From Mailhella massiliensis (lineage in GTDB: Bacteria > Desulfobacterota > Desulfovibrionia > Desulfovibrionales > Desulfovibrionaceae), in the NCBI RefSeq assembly GCF_900155525.1, contig NZ_LT706951.1:534508-598507 (forward strand): 64,000 nt of DNA, read 5' to 3'. The notes below the pieces were generated by a model. It was not told the origin of the DNA and did no database searches. It was given only the letters and a program-made list of their open reading frames with translations. The position numbers and the translations under genes are program-made. Shown here in pieces: positions 16,383-25,075 of this stretch; positions within the stretch are counted from its first letter, which is position 1; each line of letters starts with the position of its first letter.

Positions 16383-16835
16383 TTATTCAGCGGGGGCGGC
16401 GTCCGCAGCAGGCGCCGCAGCTTCAGGAGCGGCAGCGGCCTGTTCGGGTTCGGCGGCCGCAGGGGCGGCAGGTTCAGCCGCAGGAGCGGGAGCCGCAGCT
16501 TCGGAAGCGGCAGGAGCAGCGGGAGCCGGAGCGGCAGCAGGAACCTGAGCCGGGGCGGCGGGCACTTCTTCAAACTGAACATCAAGCACCGATTCCTGCG
16601 AAGTGCGGGTGGAACTGGTCATGATGTTGTACCCCAGAGAGGTGCAGATGAAGATAACGGCCAGGAACGTGGTCAGCTTGGCGAGGACGCCGCCGGCGCC
16701 GGCGCTGCCGAACACGGAACTGTTGCCGCCACCACCAAAGATAACGCCCATACCTTCACGGCCGGACTGCAGAAGAACCAGCACAACGAGGATGAGGCAT
16801 ACGATAACATGAAGGGTCAGGATGGCTGTCTGCAC
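16383..16835 (-). CDS. secG: Preprotein translocase subunit SecG with long Ala/Pro-rich tail
   Basis: The first 75 residues are a standard SecG: a transmembrane helix (residues 5-23), the conserved loop LLQSGREGMGVIFGGG with SSVFGSAG, and a second helix ending near ICTSLGYN. SecG assists SecYEG in moving proteins across the inner membrane. What is unusual is the remaining 75 residues, a low-complexity tail built from Ala, Pro and Glu repeats, roughly doubling the family's usual length. The gene follows tpiA by 16 bases on the same strand and shares its terminator. The start codon at 16835 follows AAGGAGC. Confidence 0.93.
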   Translation of the reverse strand: MQTAILTLHVIVCLILVVLVLLQSGREGMGVIFGGGGNSSVFGSAGAGGVLAKLTTFLAVIFICTSLGYNIMTSSTRTSQESVLDVQFEEVPAAPAQVPAAAPAPAAPAASEAAAPAPAAEPAAPAAAEPEQAAAAPEAAAPAADAAPAE

Positions 16836-16851
16836 GCGAAATGCTCCTTAA

Positions 16852-17607
16852 CTAGGCATTGATGATCTGAGTAAAACTATCAGCCTTCAAAGAAGCACCT
16901 CCTACCAGCACACCGTCCACATTGTCAAGTGCAAGAATGCTGCCGGCATTGGCGGGCTTCACGCTGCCGCCGTAAAGAAGGGGCGTCTTGTCGGCCTTGT
17001 CGCCGAGGATTTCACGCATGAGTTCACGGCAGATGGCATGGGTTTCCACGATGTCTTCGGTCGTGGCGGTCTTGCCGGTGCCGATGGCCCACACGGGTTC
17101 GTAAGCGATGGCCAAAGATTCCACGGGGGTGTCGGCGGCAACGCCCTTCAGGCCCAGCTTGAGCTGGCGTTCCAGCACATTGCGCAGAAGACCGGCTTCA
17201 CGTTCTTCCAGGGTTTCGCCGATGCAGAGCATGACGCGCAGGCCGTTGGCCAGAGCAAAGGCGGTCTTTTCCCCCACGAAGTCGTCGCTTTCCCCGAGGA
17301 TGTGGCGACGTTCGGAATGGCCGGTGAGCACCCAGGAAGCGCCGCAGGCCTTGATCATGACGGGAGAAATTTCCCCGGTAAAGGCGCCTTCCAGAGCGGG
17401 ATACATGTTTTCCGCACCGGTGGAGGCGCCTTCGATGGCGCTCATGGCCTCGGAGGCCTTTTCCAGAGCGGTAAAGGGTACGAACACGATGATTTCACGG
17501 CCTTCGGGTGCCTTACCCTGCAGAATCTCCGCCATTTCCTTCACCGTGGCAACGGCTTCGGTTCCGGTCTTGTACATCTTCCAGTTGGCGGCCATCAGCT
17601 TCTTCAT
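16852..17607 (-). CDS. tpiA: Triosephosphate isomerase
   Basis: A 251-residue TIM-barrel enzyme that interconverts dihydroxyacetone phosphate and glyceraldehyde 3-phosphate in glycolysis/gluconeogenesis. All key motifs are present: AANWKMYK with the catalytic Lys near the N-terminus, GHSERR with the catalytic His (about residue 95), the catalytic Glu in AYEPVWAIGTG (about 165-175) forming the start of loop 6, and the phosphate-binding LYGGSVKP and GVLVGGASL near the C-terminus. The start is ATG 17607 (MKKLMAANW), preceded by GAGGTTG. The frame is open a further 49 codons upstream but these are not family-like. Neighbouring secG follows in the same transcript. Confidence 0.97.
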   Translation of the reverse strand: MKKLMAANWKMYKTGTEAVATVKEMAEILQGKAPEGREIIVFVPFTALEKASEAMSAIEGASTGAENMYPALEGAFTGEISPVMIKACGASWVLTGHSERRHILGESDDFVGEKTAFALANGLRVMLCIGETLEEREAGLLRNVLERQLKLGLKGVAADTPVESLAIAYEPVWAIGTGKTATTEDIVETHAICRELMREILGDKADKTPLLYGGSVKPANAGSILALDNVDGVLVGGASLKADSFTQIINA

Positions 17608-17680
17608 AGGAACAACCTCGCTAGAACTAAAATGGGATGGGGCAAAACTACTCTTATCGGGCAAAAATACAAGCCCCGGC

Positions 17681-18541
17681 TCAGGCCTCTCCGGTTCCGA
17701 CATCTCTGCCGGAGGCCGGACAGTGGGAACGCACGACGCGGATCTCCCGGGCAAGGCCCGTGTCGTCGTCGATGTCCAGATACGCGCCGTTCAGGGAAAC
17801 GGGGCCCTTCGCAGGCTTGAAGGCGTGGGGCATACGGGTGAGGAAACGGGCGAGCGCCACGTCGGCATCCATGCCGAGAGAGGACTGTTCCACCCCGCAC
17901 ATGCCGAGATCGCTCATATACGCCGTTCCTCCGGGCAGAAGCTGGGCATCCGCCGTCTGCACATGGGTATGCGTGCCGAGCACGGCGCTTACCTTGCCGT
18001 CCAGCGCCCAGCCGAAGGCCTTCTTTTCCCCCGTGCTTTCGGCGTGAAAGTCCGCAAGCCGGACGAGAACCCCTTCCAGCTCATGGCCGGGAACGCCTCC
18101 GGCAGCGCCCCTTCCCAGCTCCGGCGCCCCGTCAAGCCAGGAAAGCGCCGCACGGAAGGGGCAGGCGAGCGCATCCATGTACACGGTGCCGAGAGCGTTG
18201 AATACGGCCATCTTGCGGCCGTCCCTGAGCGTATGCACCACATGGCCCCTGCCCGGCGAGCCTTCCGGGTAGTTGGCGGGGCGCACGATGCGCCTGTCGT
18301 TTTCCAGCCGGGAAAAAATTTCCCTGTGTCTCCATACATGGTTGCCCGAAGTGACGAGATCCACACCGGCGGAAAAAAGCTCATCCAGGGTGTCGCACGT
18401 CATGCCCAGCCCCCCGGCGATGTTCTCGCCGTTGGCAAGCACCACATCCGGGCGAAACTCCTCCTTCAGCTCGGGCAGAAACTGCCGCACCGCAAGCCGC
18501 CCCGCTCTGCCCACCACGTCGCCGAGAAAAAGAATACGCAT
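17681..18541 (-). CDS. ymdB: YmdB-like metallophosphoesterase
   Basis: A 286-residue calcineurin-fold phosphoesterase of the YmdB/TIGR00282 type. The metal-ligand motifs are LFLGDVVGRAG (residues 4-14), ANGENIAGG, SGNHVW, and GTHTHVQTAD towards the C-terminus. In Bacillus, YmdB hydrolyses 2',3'-cyclic nucleotides and influences biofilm and mRNA turnover; the role here is untested. The start at 18541 overlaps the HD-domain gene's stop by one base (TGATG), a coupled pair. About 75 bases separate its stop from the tpiA start, so all five minus-strand genes to secG could be one transcript. Confidence 0.88.
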   Translation of the reverse strand: MRILFLGDVVGRAGRLAVRQFLPELKEEFRPDVVLANGENIAGGLGMTCDTLDELFSAGVDLVTSGNHVWRHREIFSRLENDRRIVRPANYPEGSPGRGHVVHTLRDGRKMAVFNALGTVYMDALACPFRAALSWLDGAPELGRGAAGGVPGHELEGVLVRLADFHAESTGEKKAFGWALDGKVSAVLGTHTHVQTADAQLLPGGTAYMSDLGMCGVEQSSLGMDADVALARFLTRMPHAFKPAKGPVSLNGAYLDIDDDTGLAREIRVVRSHCPASGRDVGTGEA

Positions 18542-19338
18542 CAGCAGTCCTCTTCCCGGCTCTGGGCGCAATGCTCAAGCAGCGCGAAAAGCTTTTCCTT
18601 CGCCGGGCGCAGGCGCTCATCGTCGGGCAGGCCTGCAAGCACCGCCTCCATGAGTCCGCTTTCCGCCAGGGCGCGCCGCGTGACCGCAAAGCGGAGTTCC
18701 AGCATCCATGTACCGAGAAGCAGGCGGAAATCGTTGACGAAGCGCAGGTCGGAATACCGCGCCACGCGGCCTGCGAGCACGTCGTCCACCACCACCTGCG
18801 ACCAGCTTTCCGGGTCGTCCTGAACATGCAGAAGCACGGCGTCCCGTTCCGGCAGGGCGCTGTGCAGATACCCCACCATGATGCGGAAAATGTCGAGCTT
18901 GTCGCTGTCGCGCACCACATCCGTCACGAAACGGGCCTCGGAAGAAAGCAGCGCAGGCAGGATATGGCGGTTGTGCAGGAGCACGGCGCACTGGGCAAGG
19001 TTCCGCACGCGGGGTGTTTCCTCGCGCAGGAATCCCTCGTCGCGCATGGTTTTAAAGCTCAGAACCGCATGATTGACGGATGCTGCGTCCATAAAGGTGC
19101 GGTAACGCTGAAACTGGGGAAAACGCCCGCAGTCATGGTACAGCGCGCCGAGAACCGCCGCGCGGCAGAGTTCGTCGTCAACCGCCCCCTTCTGCGAATC
19201 CGCAATGGCCACGGCATGATCCAGAACCTTGAAGGTATGGTCCACCTTGAGACGCAGGGGAGCCGCATCGGGCACATGACGGAAGCGTTCCGCATAGGAA
19301 AGAAAGCGCCCGCGGTGCGCGGAAAGCTCAACGCTCAT
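18541..19338 (-). CDS. HD-domain phosphohydrolase
   Basis: A 265-residue HD-superfamily protein. The metal-binding His-Asp pair is in LYHDCGRFPQF (about residue 70), an upstream His is in VDHTFKVLDHA, further His are in LLHNRH, and the C-terminal Asp is in RDSDKLDIFRI. The family hydrolyses nucleotides or other phosphates; the substrate is not deducible. It overlaps the small membrane-protein gene upstream by 11 bases and the ymdB-like gene downstream by one base, indicating tight co-translation. The pairing of two phosphohydrolases suggests nucleotide or RNA-related metabolism, which is inference. Confidence 0.82.
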   Translation of the reverse strand: MSVELSAHRGRFLSYAERFRHVPDAAPLRLKVDHTFKVLDHAVAIADSQKGAVDDELCRAAVLGALYHDCGRFPQFQRYRTFMDAASVNHAVLSFKTMRDEGFLREETPRVRNLAQCAVLLHNRHILPALLSSEARFVTDVVRDSDKLDIFRIMVGYLHSALPERDAVLLHVQDDPESWSQVVVDDVLAGRVARYSDLRFVNDFRLLLGTWMLELRFAVTRRALAESGLMEAVLAGLPDDERLRPAKEKLFALLEHCAQSREEDC

Positions 19339-19558
19339 CGCCTTCTCCCTTCCGCTGCCACTCCTTCAGGCGGCGTTCCCTCTCCTCGGCCTCCTGCATA
19401 CGGATGCGCCGGTTGCTCTCATCCCATTTCGGGTCGCGGAAGAGGCCCCGGGGACCGTAAAGAGCACGCAGAAAAAATATCACGGCGGCGGAAATGAGCA
19501 CCATGATGATGACGCCGCTGAGCTTGCCTGTGAAAAGGCTTTCAAGTACCTGGGCCAA
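19328..19558 (-). CDS. Small membrane protein with basic/acidic C-terminal tail
   Basis: A 76-residue protein with one hydrophobic segment (residues 14-31, SGVIIMVLISAAVIFFLR) and then a highly charged helix rich in Arg and Glu (EERERRLKEWQRKGEGD). I do not recognise the family. It starts the minus-strand cluster and overlaps the HD-domain gene, whose product it might anchor or regulate. The ATG at 19558 follows a GGAGAG ribosome site. It faces away from dnaE across a 167-base divergent promoter region. Confidence 0.7.
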   Translation of the reverse strand: MAQVLESLFTGKLSGVIIMVLISAAVIFFLRALYGPRGLFRDPKWDESNRRIRMQEAEERERRLKEWQRKGEGDER

Positions 19559-19668
19559 GAGGCTCTCCTTAGGAAAATTTCTCTCATGATAGCCCCTGTC
19601 AGGGCCGGACGCAAGAGCCGCCCCCTTTCCGCCGTTTCCGCGCCCCTTTTCCCGGACGCGTTCCGCGC

Positions 19669-19697
19669 TTTACGGAAACAAGGGGCTATGCTACGAC
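19669..19697 (+). promoter_or_regulatory. Probable dnaE promoter
   Basis: TTTACG, 17 bases, TACGAC, about 29 bases upstream of the dnaE ATG at 19726. Confidence 0.4.
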
Positions 19698-19725
19698 AGG
19701 GCACGGAATCATCATCGGAGAAATC

Positions 19726-22700
19726 ATGTCGGATTTTGTGCATCTTCATTGTCATACGGAGTTCAGCCTGCTGGACGGGGCCATCCGCGTGGGCGATCTG
19801 GCCAGCAGGGCCAAGGAGCTCGGCATGCCCGCCGCAGCCATCACGGACCACGGCAACCTTTTCGGCACGGCCTACTTCTATTCGGCCTGCAAGGACGTGG
19901 GCATTCCCCCCATCATCGGCTGCGAGGTCTACGTCACGCGCGATCATACCGACAAGACCTCCGACTTCGCCCGCGTGCGTCATCACCTCATTCTGCTGGC
20001 GCAGAACCCCACGGGGTACAAGAACCTCATGCATCTCGTCAGCCGCAGCTGGCTCGACGGCTTCCACTACAAGCCGCGCATCGACAAGAACATGCTGAAG
20101 GGCTGCACGGACGGGCTCATCGCTCTTTCCGCCTGCGTGGCCGGGGAACTGCCCCGCACGCTTTTAGGCACCAACAAGCTCATCACCGGCGGCGGCACCT
20201 TCCAGGATGCGGTGAACATCGCAAGGGAATACGCCGCGCTCTTCCCCGACCGCTTCTATCTGGAAGTGCAGGCCAACAGCCTGCCGGAGCAGGCGCAGGT
20301 CAACGAAGGCATCATGAAGCTGGCCGACGCCACGGGGCTGCCCCTCGTGGCCACCAACGACTGCCACTATCTGAATGCCGACGACGTGGAGGCGCACGAC
20401 ATTCTGCTCTGCATCCAGACGCAGGCCAAGGTGGACGACGCCAAGCGCTTCCGCTTCGAGGCGCGCGACCTCTACTACAAATCGGAAGAGGAAATGCGCG
20501 CCGGGCTTCCGGGCATTCCGAGCGAGGCCATGGAAAACACGCTCAAGATCGCCGATCAGTGCTGTCATCTTGAAATCCAGCTCCATGCGCCGCCCTATCA
20601 CTTCCCCGTGTACGAGCTTCCCGAAGGCATGACCCTTGCCAGCGAATTCTGCCGCATGGCGAGGGAGGGCCTGGAAAAACGTCTGGAGAAGCACCCGCAC
20701 AAGGACACCATCAATCCCCAGGAATACCGCGACAGGCTGGAAATGGAGCTCAAGGTCATCTGCGACATGGGCTTCCCCGGTTACTTCCTCATCGTGCAGG
20801 ATTACATCAACTGGGCCAAGAACAACGGCATTCCCGTAGGGCCGGGCCGCGGTTCGGCCGCCGGTTCAGTGGCGGCCTGGGCGCTGCGCATCACGTCCAT
20901 CGACCCTCTGCCCAACAAGCTCTTCTTCGAACGCTTCCTCAATGTGGAACGCGTGAGTATGCCCGATATCGACGTGGACTTCTGCGAAGACAGGCGCCTT
21001 GAAGTGCTCGACTACGTCACGAAGAAGTACGGCAAGGACAAGGTCTCGCAGATTGCCGCCTTCGGCAAGATGAAGGCCAAGGCCGTGGTGAAGGACGTGG
21101 GCCGCGCCATGGGCATTCCCTTCAACGAGACGACGCGCATCGCCAAGATGATTCCCGCCGATCTCAAGATGACGCTTCAGAAGGCGCTGGACACGGTGCC
21201 CGAGCTTGCGGCGGAATACAAGACCAACCCGGAAGTTCACAAGCTCATCGACATCTCCCGCCGCCTCGAAGGCCTTACGCGCCATGCCTCCACCCATGCG
21301 GCGGGCGTGGTGGTATCCGACAAGCCCATGGAGGAATACCTCCCGCTCTTTGCCGGCCGCAAGGGTGAACAGATCGCCGCCTTCGACATGAAGTTCGTGG
21401 AAAAGGTGGGCCTTGTGAAGTTCGACTTCCTCGGTCTGCGCACCATGACCGTCATATCCAACGCGGTGAAGAACATCGTGCGCCAGGGCAAGGATGCGCC
21501 CGACATGGAGAACCTCTCCACGGACGATCCCAACGTCTACGACCTTCTTTCCCGCGGCGATACCGACGGCGTGTTCCAGCTCGAAAGCACGGGTATGCGC
21601 AAATACCTGCGTATGCTGAAGCCTTCCGGCTTCGAAGACCTCGTCGCCATGCTCGCGCTCTACCGCCCGGGTCCGCTCAACTCGGGCATGGTGGACGAAT
21701 TCATCAAGCGAAAGCACGGGGAAATCGAGGTCACCTACCCCCTGCCCGAACTGGAACCCTGCCTGAAGGACACCTACGGCGTCATCGTCTATCAGGAACA
21801 GGTCATGCAGATCGCGCAGATCACCGCCAAGTACACGCTGGGCGGCGCCGACCTTCTGCGCCGCGCCATGGGCAAGAAGAAGGCCGAGGAAATGGCCAAA
21901 CAGCGCGACATCTTCCTGAAGGGCGCGTCCGAACGCGGCGTTTCCAAGGATACCGCCAACGAAATCTTCGACCTCATGGAAAAATTCGCGGAATACGGCT
22001 TCAACAAGGCCCATTCCGCGGCCTATGCCTACATCACCTACGGCACGGCATTCTTGAAGTATTACTTTAAGGTCGAGTTCATGGCCGCGCTGCTTTCCTC
22101 GGAAATCGGCAACCAGGATAAAATCCTCAGCTACATCTCGGCCTGCCGGGACATGAACATCGACGTTCTGCCCCCCAACGTGCAGATAAGCCTTCGTGCC
22201 TTTACGCCCAGCGGGGAATCCATCGTGTACGGTCTCGGCGGCGTGAAGAACGTGGGCGATGAAGCCATCAACGAAATCGTCCGTTCCCGCGAGGAGGAAG
22301 GCCCCTACAAATCGCTTCTCGATCTGTGCACCCGCGTCAACCTGCGCAAGGTGACCAAGCGCGTGCTGGAAAGCCTCATCAAGGGCGGAGCGTGCGACTG
22401 CTTCGGCGTGAGCCGCGCGGGCATGCTGGCCAGCCTCGACACGGTGGTGGCCCGCGCGCAGAAAAAACAGAAGGAAAAAAACTCCCCGCAGATTTCGCTG
22501 CTCGCCTTCAGCCCCTCGGTGGAAGCCGCCCCCATGCCCGGCATCGGCTTCCCCTGCGAGGAACAGGACATTCCCGAATGGGAAGACGATCAGAAGCTGG
22601 CCTTTGAAAAGGATTCCCTGGGGTTCTACCTTACAAGTCATCCGCTCCAGCCCTTCCGGCGCGACATGCAGCGGCTCGGCCTGCTCACCCTTGAGGAAAT

Positions 22701-23256
22701 CGGGGAACTCGGCAAGGGGTCGGTGAAAACGGGCGTGCTGGTCACGGCCGTCAAGGAATTCATCACCAAAAAGGGCGACAAGATGGCCTTCGTGCAGGTG
22801 GAAGACCTGACCGGCCATGCGGAAGTGACCATCTTCCCCAAGACCTACGCCGCCATCAAGGAAACCCTTCATGCGGAACGCCCGCTCATCGAGCTTGCCG
22901 GTACCATCGACGTCAAGGACGACGATGATGACGACGAGGGGGAAGATGAAGAAAACCGCGTCAAGGAAGTGAAGCTCCTGTGCGATTCGGCCCGCCCCCT
23001 GCTCGAAGCCTGCATGAGCAGCGATCATCCGGTGGTGGTGCCCTACCCCGTCACCTGCACCGGCGATGCGGATATAGAGGAATTCAAGGCCATTCTGGAA
23101 AAGCACAAAGGTTCCTCCTCCGTGCAGATACAGTTTGAGCTGAACAAGAAGAACTGCATCATGGAACTCGGGCCCCGCTGGCGCGTACAGGCAAGTCCTC
23201 AGCTCAACAAGGATCTGGACGCCTGGGCGAAAGCCCGTCTGGCCCTTCAACGGTAA
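19726..23256 (+). CDS. dnaE: DNA polymerase III alpha subunit
   Basis: This 1176-residue replicative polymerase begins with a PHP domain (LHCHTEFSLLDG; ITDHGNLFG; motifs to about residue 280). The palm follows, with the catalytic aspartates in PDIDVDFCEDRR (about residues 415-426) and the KFDFLGLRTM strand. Next come the fingers, with the KAHSAAYAYITY signature, and then the beta-binding/tandem helix-hairpin-helix region. A C-terminal OB fold (VLVTAVKEFITKKGDKMAFVQVED) completes the chain. An acidic run of Asp/Glu at about residues 1065-1077 interrupts the C-terminal domain. It synthesises the chromosome in the cytoplasm as part of the replisome. The ATG at 19726 follows CGGAG. A terminator follows the stop. 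Confidence 0.97.
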   Translation: MSDFVHLHCHTEFSLLDGAIRVGDLASRAKELGMPAAAITDHGNLFGTAYFYSACKDVGIPPIIGCEVYVTRDHTDKTSDFARVRHHLILLAQNPTGYKNLMHLVSRSWLDGFHYKPRIDKNMLKGCTDGLIALSACVAGELPRTLLGTNKLITGGGTFQDAVNIAREYAALFPDRFYLEVQANSLPEQAQVNEGIMKLADATGLPLVATNDCHYLNADDVEAHDILLCIQTQAKVDDAKRFRFEARDLYYKSEEEMRAGLPGIPSEAMENTLKIADQCCHLEIQLHAPPYHFPVYELPEGMTLASEFCRMAREGLEKRLEKHPHKDTINPQEYRDRLEMELKVICDMGFPGYFLIVQDYINWAKNNGIPVGPGRGSAAGSVAAWALRITSIDPLPNKLFFERFLNVERVSMPDIDVDFCEDRRLEVLDYVTKKYGKDKVSQIAAFGKMKAKAVVKDVGRAMGIPFNETTRIAKMIPADLKMTLQKALDTVPELAAEYKTNPEVHKLIDISRRLEGLTRHASTHAAGVVVSDKPMEEYLPLFAGRKGEQIAAFDMKFVEKVGLVKFDFLGLRTMTVISNAVKNIVRQGKDAPDMENLSTDDPNVYDLLSRGDTDGVFQLESTGMRKYLRMLKPSGFEDLVAMLALYRPGPLNSGMVDEFIKRKHGEIEVTYPLPELEPCLKDTYGVIVYQEQVMQIAQITAKYTLGGADLLRRAMGKKKAEEMAKQRDIFLKGASERGVSKDTANEIFDLMEKFAEYGFNKAHSAAYAYITYGTAFLKYYFKVEFMAALLSSEIGNQDKILSYISACRDMNIDVLPPNVQISLRAFTPSGESIVYGLGGVKNVGDEAINEIVRSREEEGPYKSLLDLCTRVNLRKVTKRVLESLIKGGACDCFGVSRAGMLASLDTVVARAQKKQKEKNSPQISLLAFSPSVEAAPMPGIGFPCEEQDIPEWEDDQKLAFEKDSLGFYLTSHPLQPFRRDMQRLGLLTLEEIGELGKGSVKTGVLVTAVKEFITKKGDKMAFVQVEDLTGHAEVTIFPKTYAAIKETLHAERPLIELAGTIDVKDDDDDDEGEDEENRVKEVKLLCDSARPLLEACMSSDHPVVVPYPVTCTGDADIEEFKAILEKHKGSSSVQIQFELNKKNCIMELGPRWRVQASPQLNKDLDAWAKARLALQR

Positions 23257-23263
23257 CAGGCGG

Positions 23264-23304
23264 AAGGCGCGGCCCGGGGGCATTCCTCTTTGCCGCGCCT
23301 TTTC
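23264..23304 (+). terminator. Terminator after dnaE
   Basis: AAGGCGCGGC, loop of 18 bases, GCCGCGCCTT, then TTC. The stem is perfect over ten base pairs; the T-run is short. Confidence 0.65.
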
Positions 23305-23415
23305 TTCAGAATGCGCCTCCGGGCCGATTCCGAACACACGGCGGGCTTTTCCCGGCCTCTGCCGGGAGCGGAAGCTGCCCCGGCCGACACCACAACAGCC
23401 TGATAAGGATACGTC

Positions 23416-23808
23416 ATGACCAAAGCGCTCTGGAAGCTCACCGTGCGCGGCGATTTCGCGGCCGCCCACGCCCTGCGCCACTACGAAGGCAAATGTGAAG
23501 ACCTGCACGGCCACAACTACCTTGTGGAAATGGTGGTGGAAGGGGAAACCCTCACCCCCGACACGGAACTTGTTGCGGATTTTACTCTGCTGAAAAGGGA
23601 ACTGCGGGCGGAACTCGCCCTCATCGACCACCGCTATCTCAACGAGCTTCCCCCCTTCGACGTCATCAATCCTTCGTCGGAAAATCTGGCCCGGTATCTG
23701 TACCGGAAGATGAAGGAACGCCTCTCGAACCTCCCCGTACGCATGTACAGCATGACCGTGGGGGAAACGCCGCTGCAGTCGGCCACCTATCAGGAAATGG
23801 AAGGGTGA
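23416..23808 (+). CDS. queD: 6-carboxytetrahydropterin synthase (QueD/PTPS family)
   Basis: A 130-residue 6-pyruvoyl-tetrahydropterin-synthase-fold protein. The zinc-binding His are in FAAAHAL and LHGHNY, the catalytic Cys is in GKCEDLHGH, and the C-terminal VGETPLQSATY provides the substrate-binding Glu. QueD converts 7,8-dihydroneopterin triphosphate to 6-carboxytetrahydropterin, an early step to queuosine. PTPS-III enzymes of folate synthesis look similar, but the Cys in CEDLHGH favours QueD. The start follows AAGGATACGTC. Its stop overlaps a GTG start of the next gene, implying coupling. Confidence 0.85.
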   Translation: MTKALWKLTVRGDFAAAHALRHYEGKCEDLHGHNYLVEMVVEGETLTPDTELVADFTLLKRELRAELALIDHRYLNELPPFDVINPSSENLARYLYRKMKERLSNLPVRMYSMTVGETPLQSATYQEMEG

Positions 23809-24320
23809 GCGGGTTCAGTGAAGGCGCGGCAGAACTTCTCATCCGCCGCGCCCTGCCCCTCATGGAGGAATATGCCCGGGCCGCAGGCTCTTCCCTTCTG
23901 CTGGATTTCGGGCCGGTTCCTCTTCCCCGCAGAGATTTCCCCGTCCTTTCCTTCCCGGTTGCGCAGGAGAATACGCTTCCCCCGCGCGAAAAGCTCTGCG
24001 CCGTAAGCTGCTTCTGCACGGGGCTTCTTTCTTCCGCGGCATGTTCCGCCATGCTGCACGACATGCGCATTCACGCCCCCTGCGCCCTGCTTCTCGACTT
24101 CAAGGAACCGGAGCGCAATCTGGAATACCCGGCCTCCCTTGTTTCCGCGCCGCTCCGCGTCGCCCTGGGATCGCGCAGACATCACGGCGGAATGGAAGCG
24201 CTCCTTTATGAGGAAGGCCTGCGCCCTCATGCCCGGCGCACGCTGCTTGCGGGCGTCCTCTGTCTCGTGGTGCTGCATTTCGACGCGCGCCCCGGAACGT
24301 CCGGCAGTCTTCCCTCATAA
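23805..24320 (+). CDS. Hypothetical protein coupled to queD
   Basis: A 171-residue protein starting with GTG inside the queD stop (GTGA overlap). The sequence has several Cys (one cluster is SCFCTGLL...AC near the middle) and a hydrophobic C-terminus (LLAGVLCLVVLHFDARPG). I do not recognise a family. It is retained as a gene because of the four-base overlap with queD, its codon usage, and the lack of another strong frame; an opposing frame covers most of the same stretch but has no start signal. It may be lineage-specific. Confidence 0.5.
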   Translation: MSGFSEGAAELLIRRALPLMEEYARAAGSSLLLDFGPVPLPRRDFPVLSFPVAQENTLPPREKLCAVSCFCTGLLSSAACSAMLHDMRIHAPCALLLDFKEPERNLEYPASLVSAPLRVALGSRRHHGGMEALLYEEGLRPHARRTLLAGVLCLVVLHFDARPGTSGSLPS

Positions 24321-24637
24321 CCCATCCGGTTTTCCACGGCGCCCCCTCCCCCAGGCGCATCCTGCGCCCCGGGCCTTTTCGTTTCTCCCGCACGAAAAGC
24401 TTCTGCCGCTCTCCTCTCATCCCGCGCGGTTACGAAGCTTTTCCTCCGAAGCGTCTCCCGCAGGCGCTGCCGGGCCTAGGGAGGAAAAACGCTCTCCAGA
24501 ACAATCCGCCTCCGCCTTCCGTCCGGCACTTCCGCGCCATTTTTCCGGCCGTTCACAGCTCATCCCTTCCCCGTATCCCGGAAATCGCGCGACCCCGTTC
24601 TCTTATCCCGAAAAAGACCGAGCGGCTTCTTCCGGCC
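24321..24637. other. Intergenic, nothing recognised
   Basis: About 320 GC-rich bases between convergent genes, with no recognisable frame or RNA. Confidence 0.5.
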
Positions 24638-24700
24638 GAAAAAAAGCCCCGCCTCACCGCCGTTTCCGGCTTTGCTGCCGGTCGGAGATGCTGCGGGGCC
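24638..24700 (-). terminator. Terminator of the small-protein/PerM transcript
   Basis: On the minus strand: GCCCCGC with GCGGGGC around a long loop (about 40 bases) that itself folds, then TTTTTTT. Confidence 0.6.
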
Positions 24701-24721
24701 TTTCTTCTGCCTCAGCGGAAA

Positions 24722-25006
24722 CTATTTACGGGGAAGCTCCATGGAAGCTCCCTGCTCCACGGCGGGCGTCGGCGCTTCCGGTTCGGCCTTTTCCCCGGGC
24801 ATCCCCATCAGCGCGCCGAGCTGTCCTTTAAAGATGATATGGGTGGCCGTTTCGTCCGCCAGTTCTCCCAGGTCCATGAGTTTTTCCAGAAACTCCAGAA
24901 TCTCGCCCCGGCGCTCTTCCACCGACCACTTGAAGTCCTCTTCCAGATTGCCGGACTTCAGGTATTCCTCAAGCTCTGCGATGTATTTCGCATTAAGCAT
25001 GGCCAT
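24722..25006 (-). CDS. Small conserved-looking protein of unknown function
   Basis: A 94-residue protein rich in acidic residues, with a predicted helical middle (AELEEYLKSGNLEEDF, then EERRGEILEFLEKLMDLGELA). I do not recognise a family. It lies downstream of the PerM gene, separated by about 70 bases, on the same strand, and shares its terminator. The ATG at 25006 is preceded by GGGAG; an ATG two codons later is equivalent. An upstream extension of 21 residues would start with no ribosome site. The C-terminus is Pro/Glu rich (EAPTPAVEQG). Confidence 0.6.
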   Translation of the reverse strand: MAMLNAKYIAELEEYLKSGNLEEDFKWSVEERRGEILEFLEKLMDLGELADETATHIIFKGQLGALMGMPGEKAEPEAPTPAVEQGASMELPRK

Positions 25007-25075
25007 TCGCGTCACTCCCTTGTCTTGCGCCCCGAGGGCATGGAAAAAAGGCGGGCGTACCCGCCGCATACCTTG

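Noticed and set aside
20866-23631. A very long open frame on the minus strand opposite dnaE
   Set aside because: It is a mirror of the GC-rich codon pattern of dnaE: no ribosome site, no family resemblance, and it covers the whole polymerase gene.
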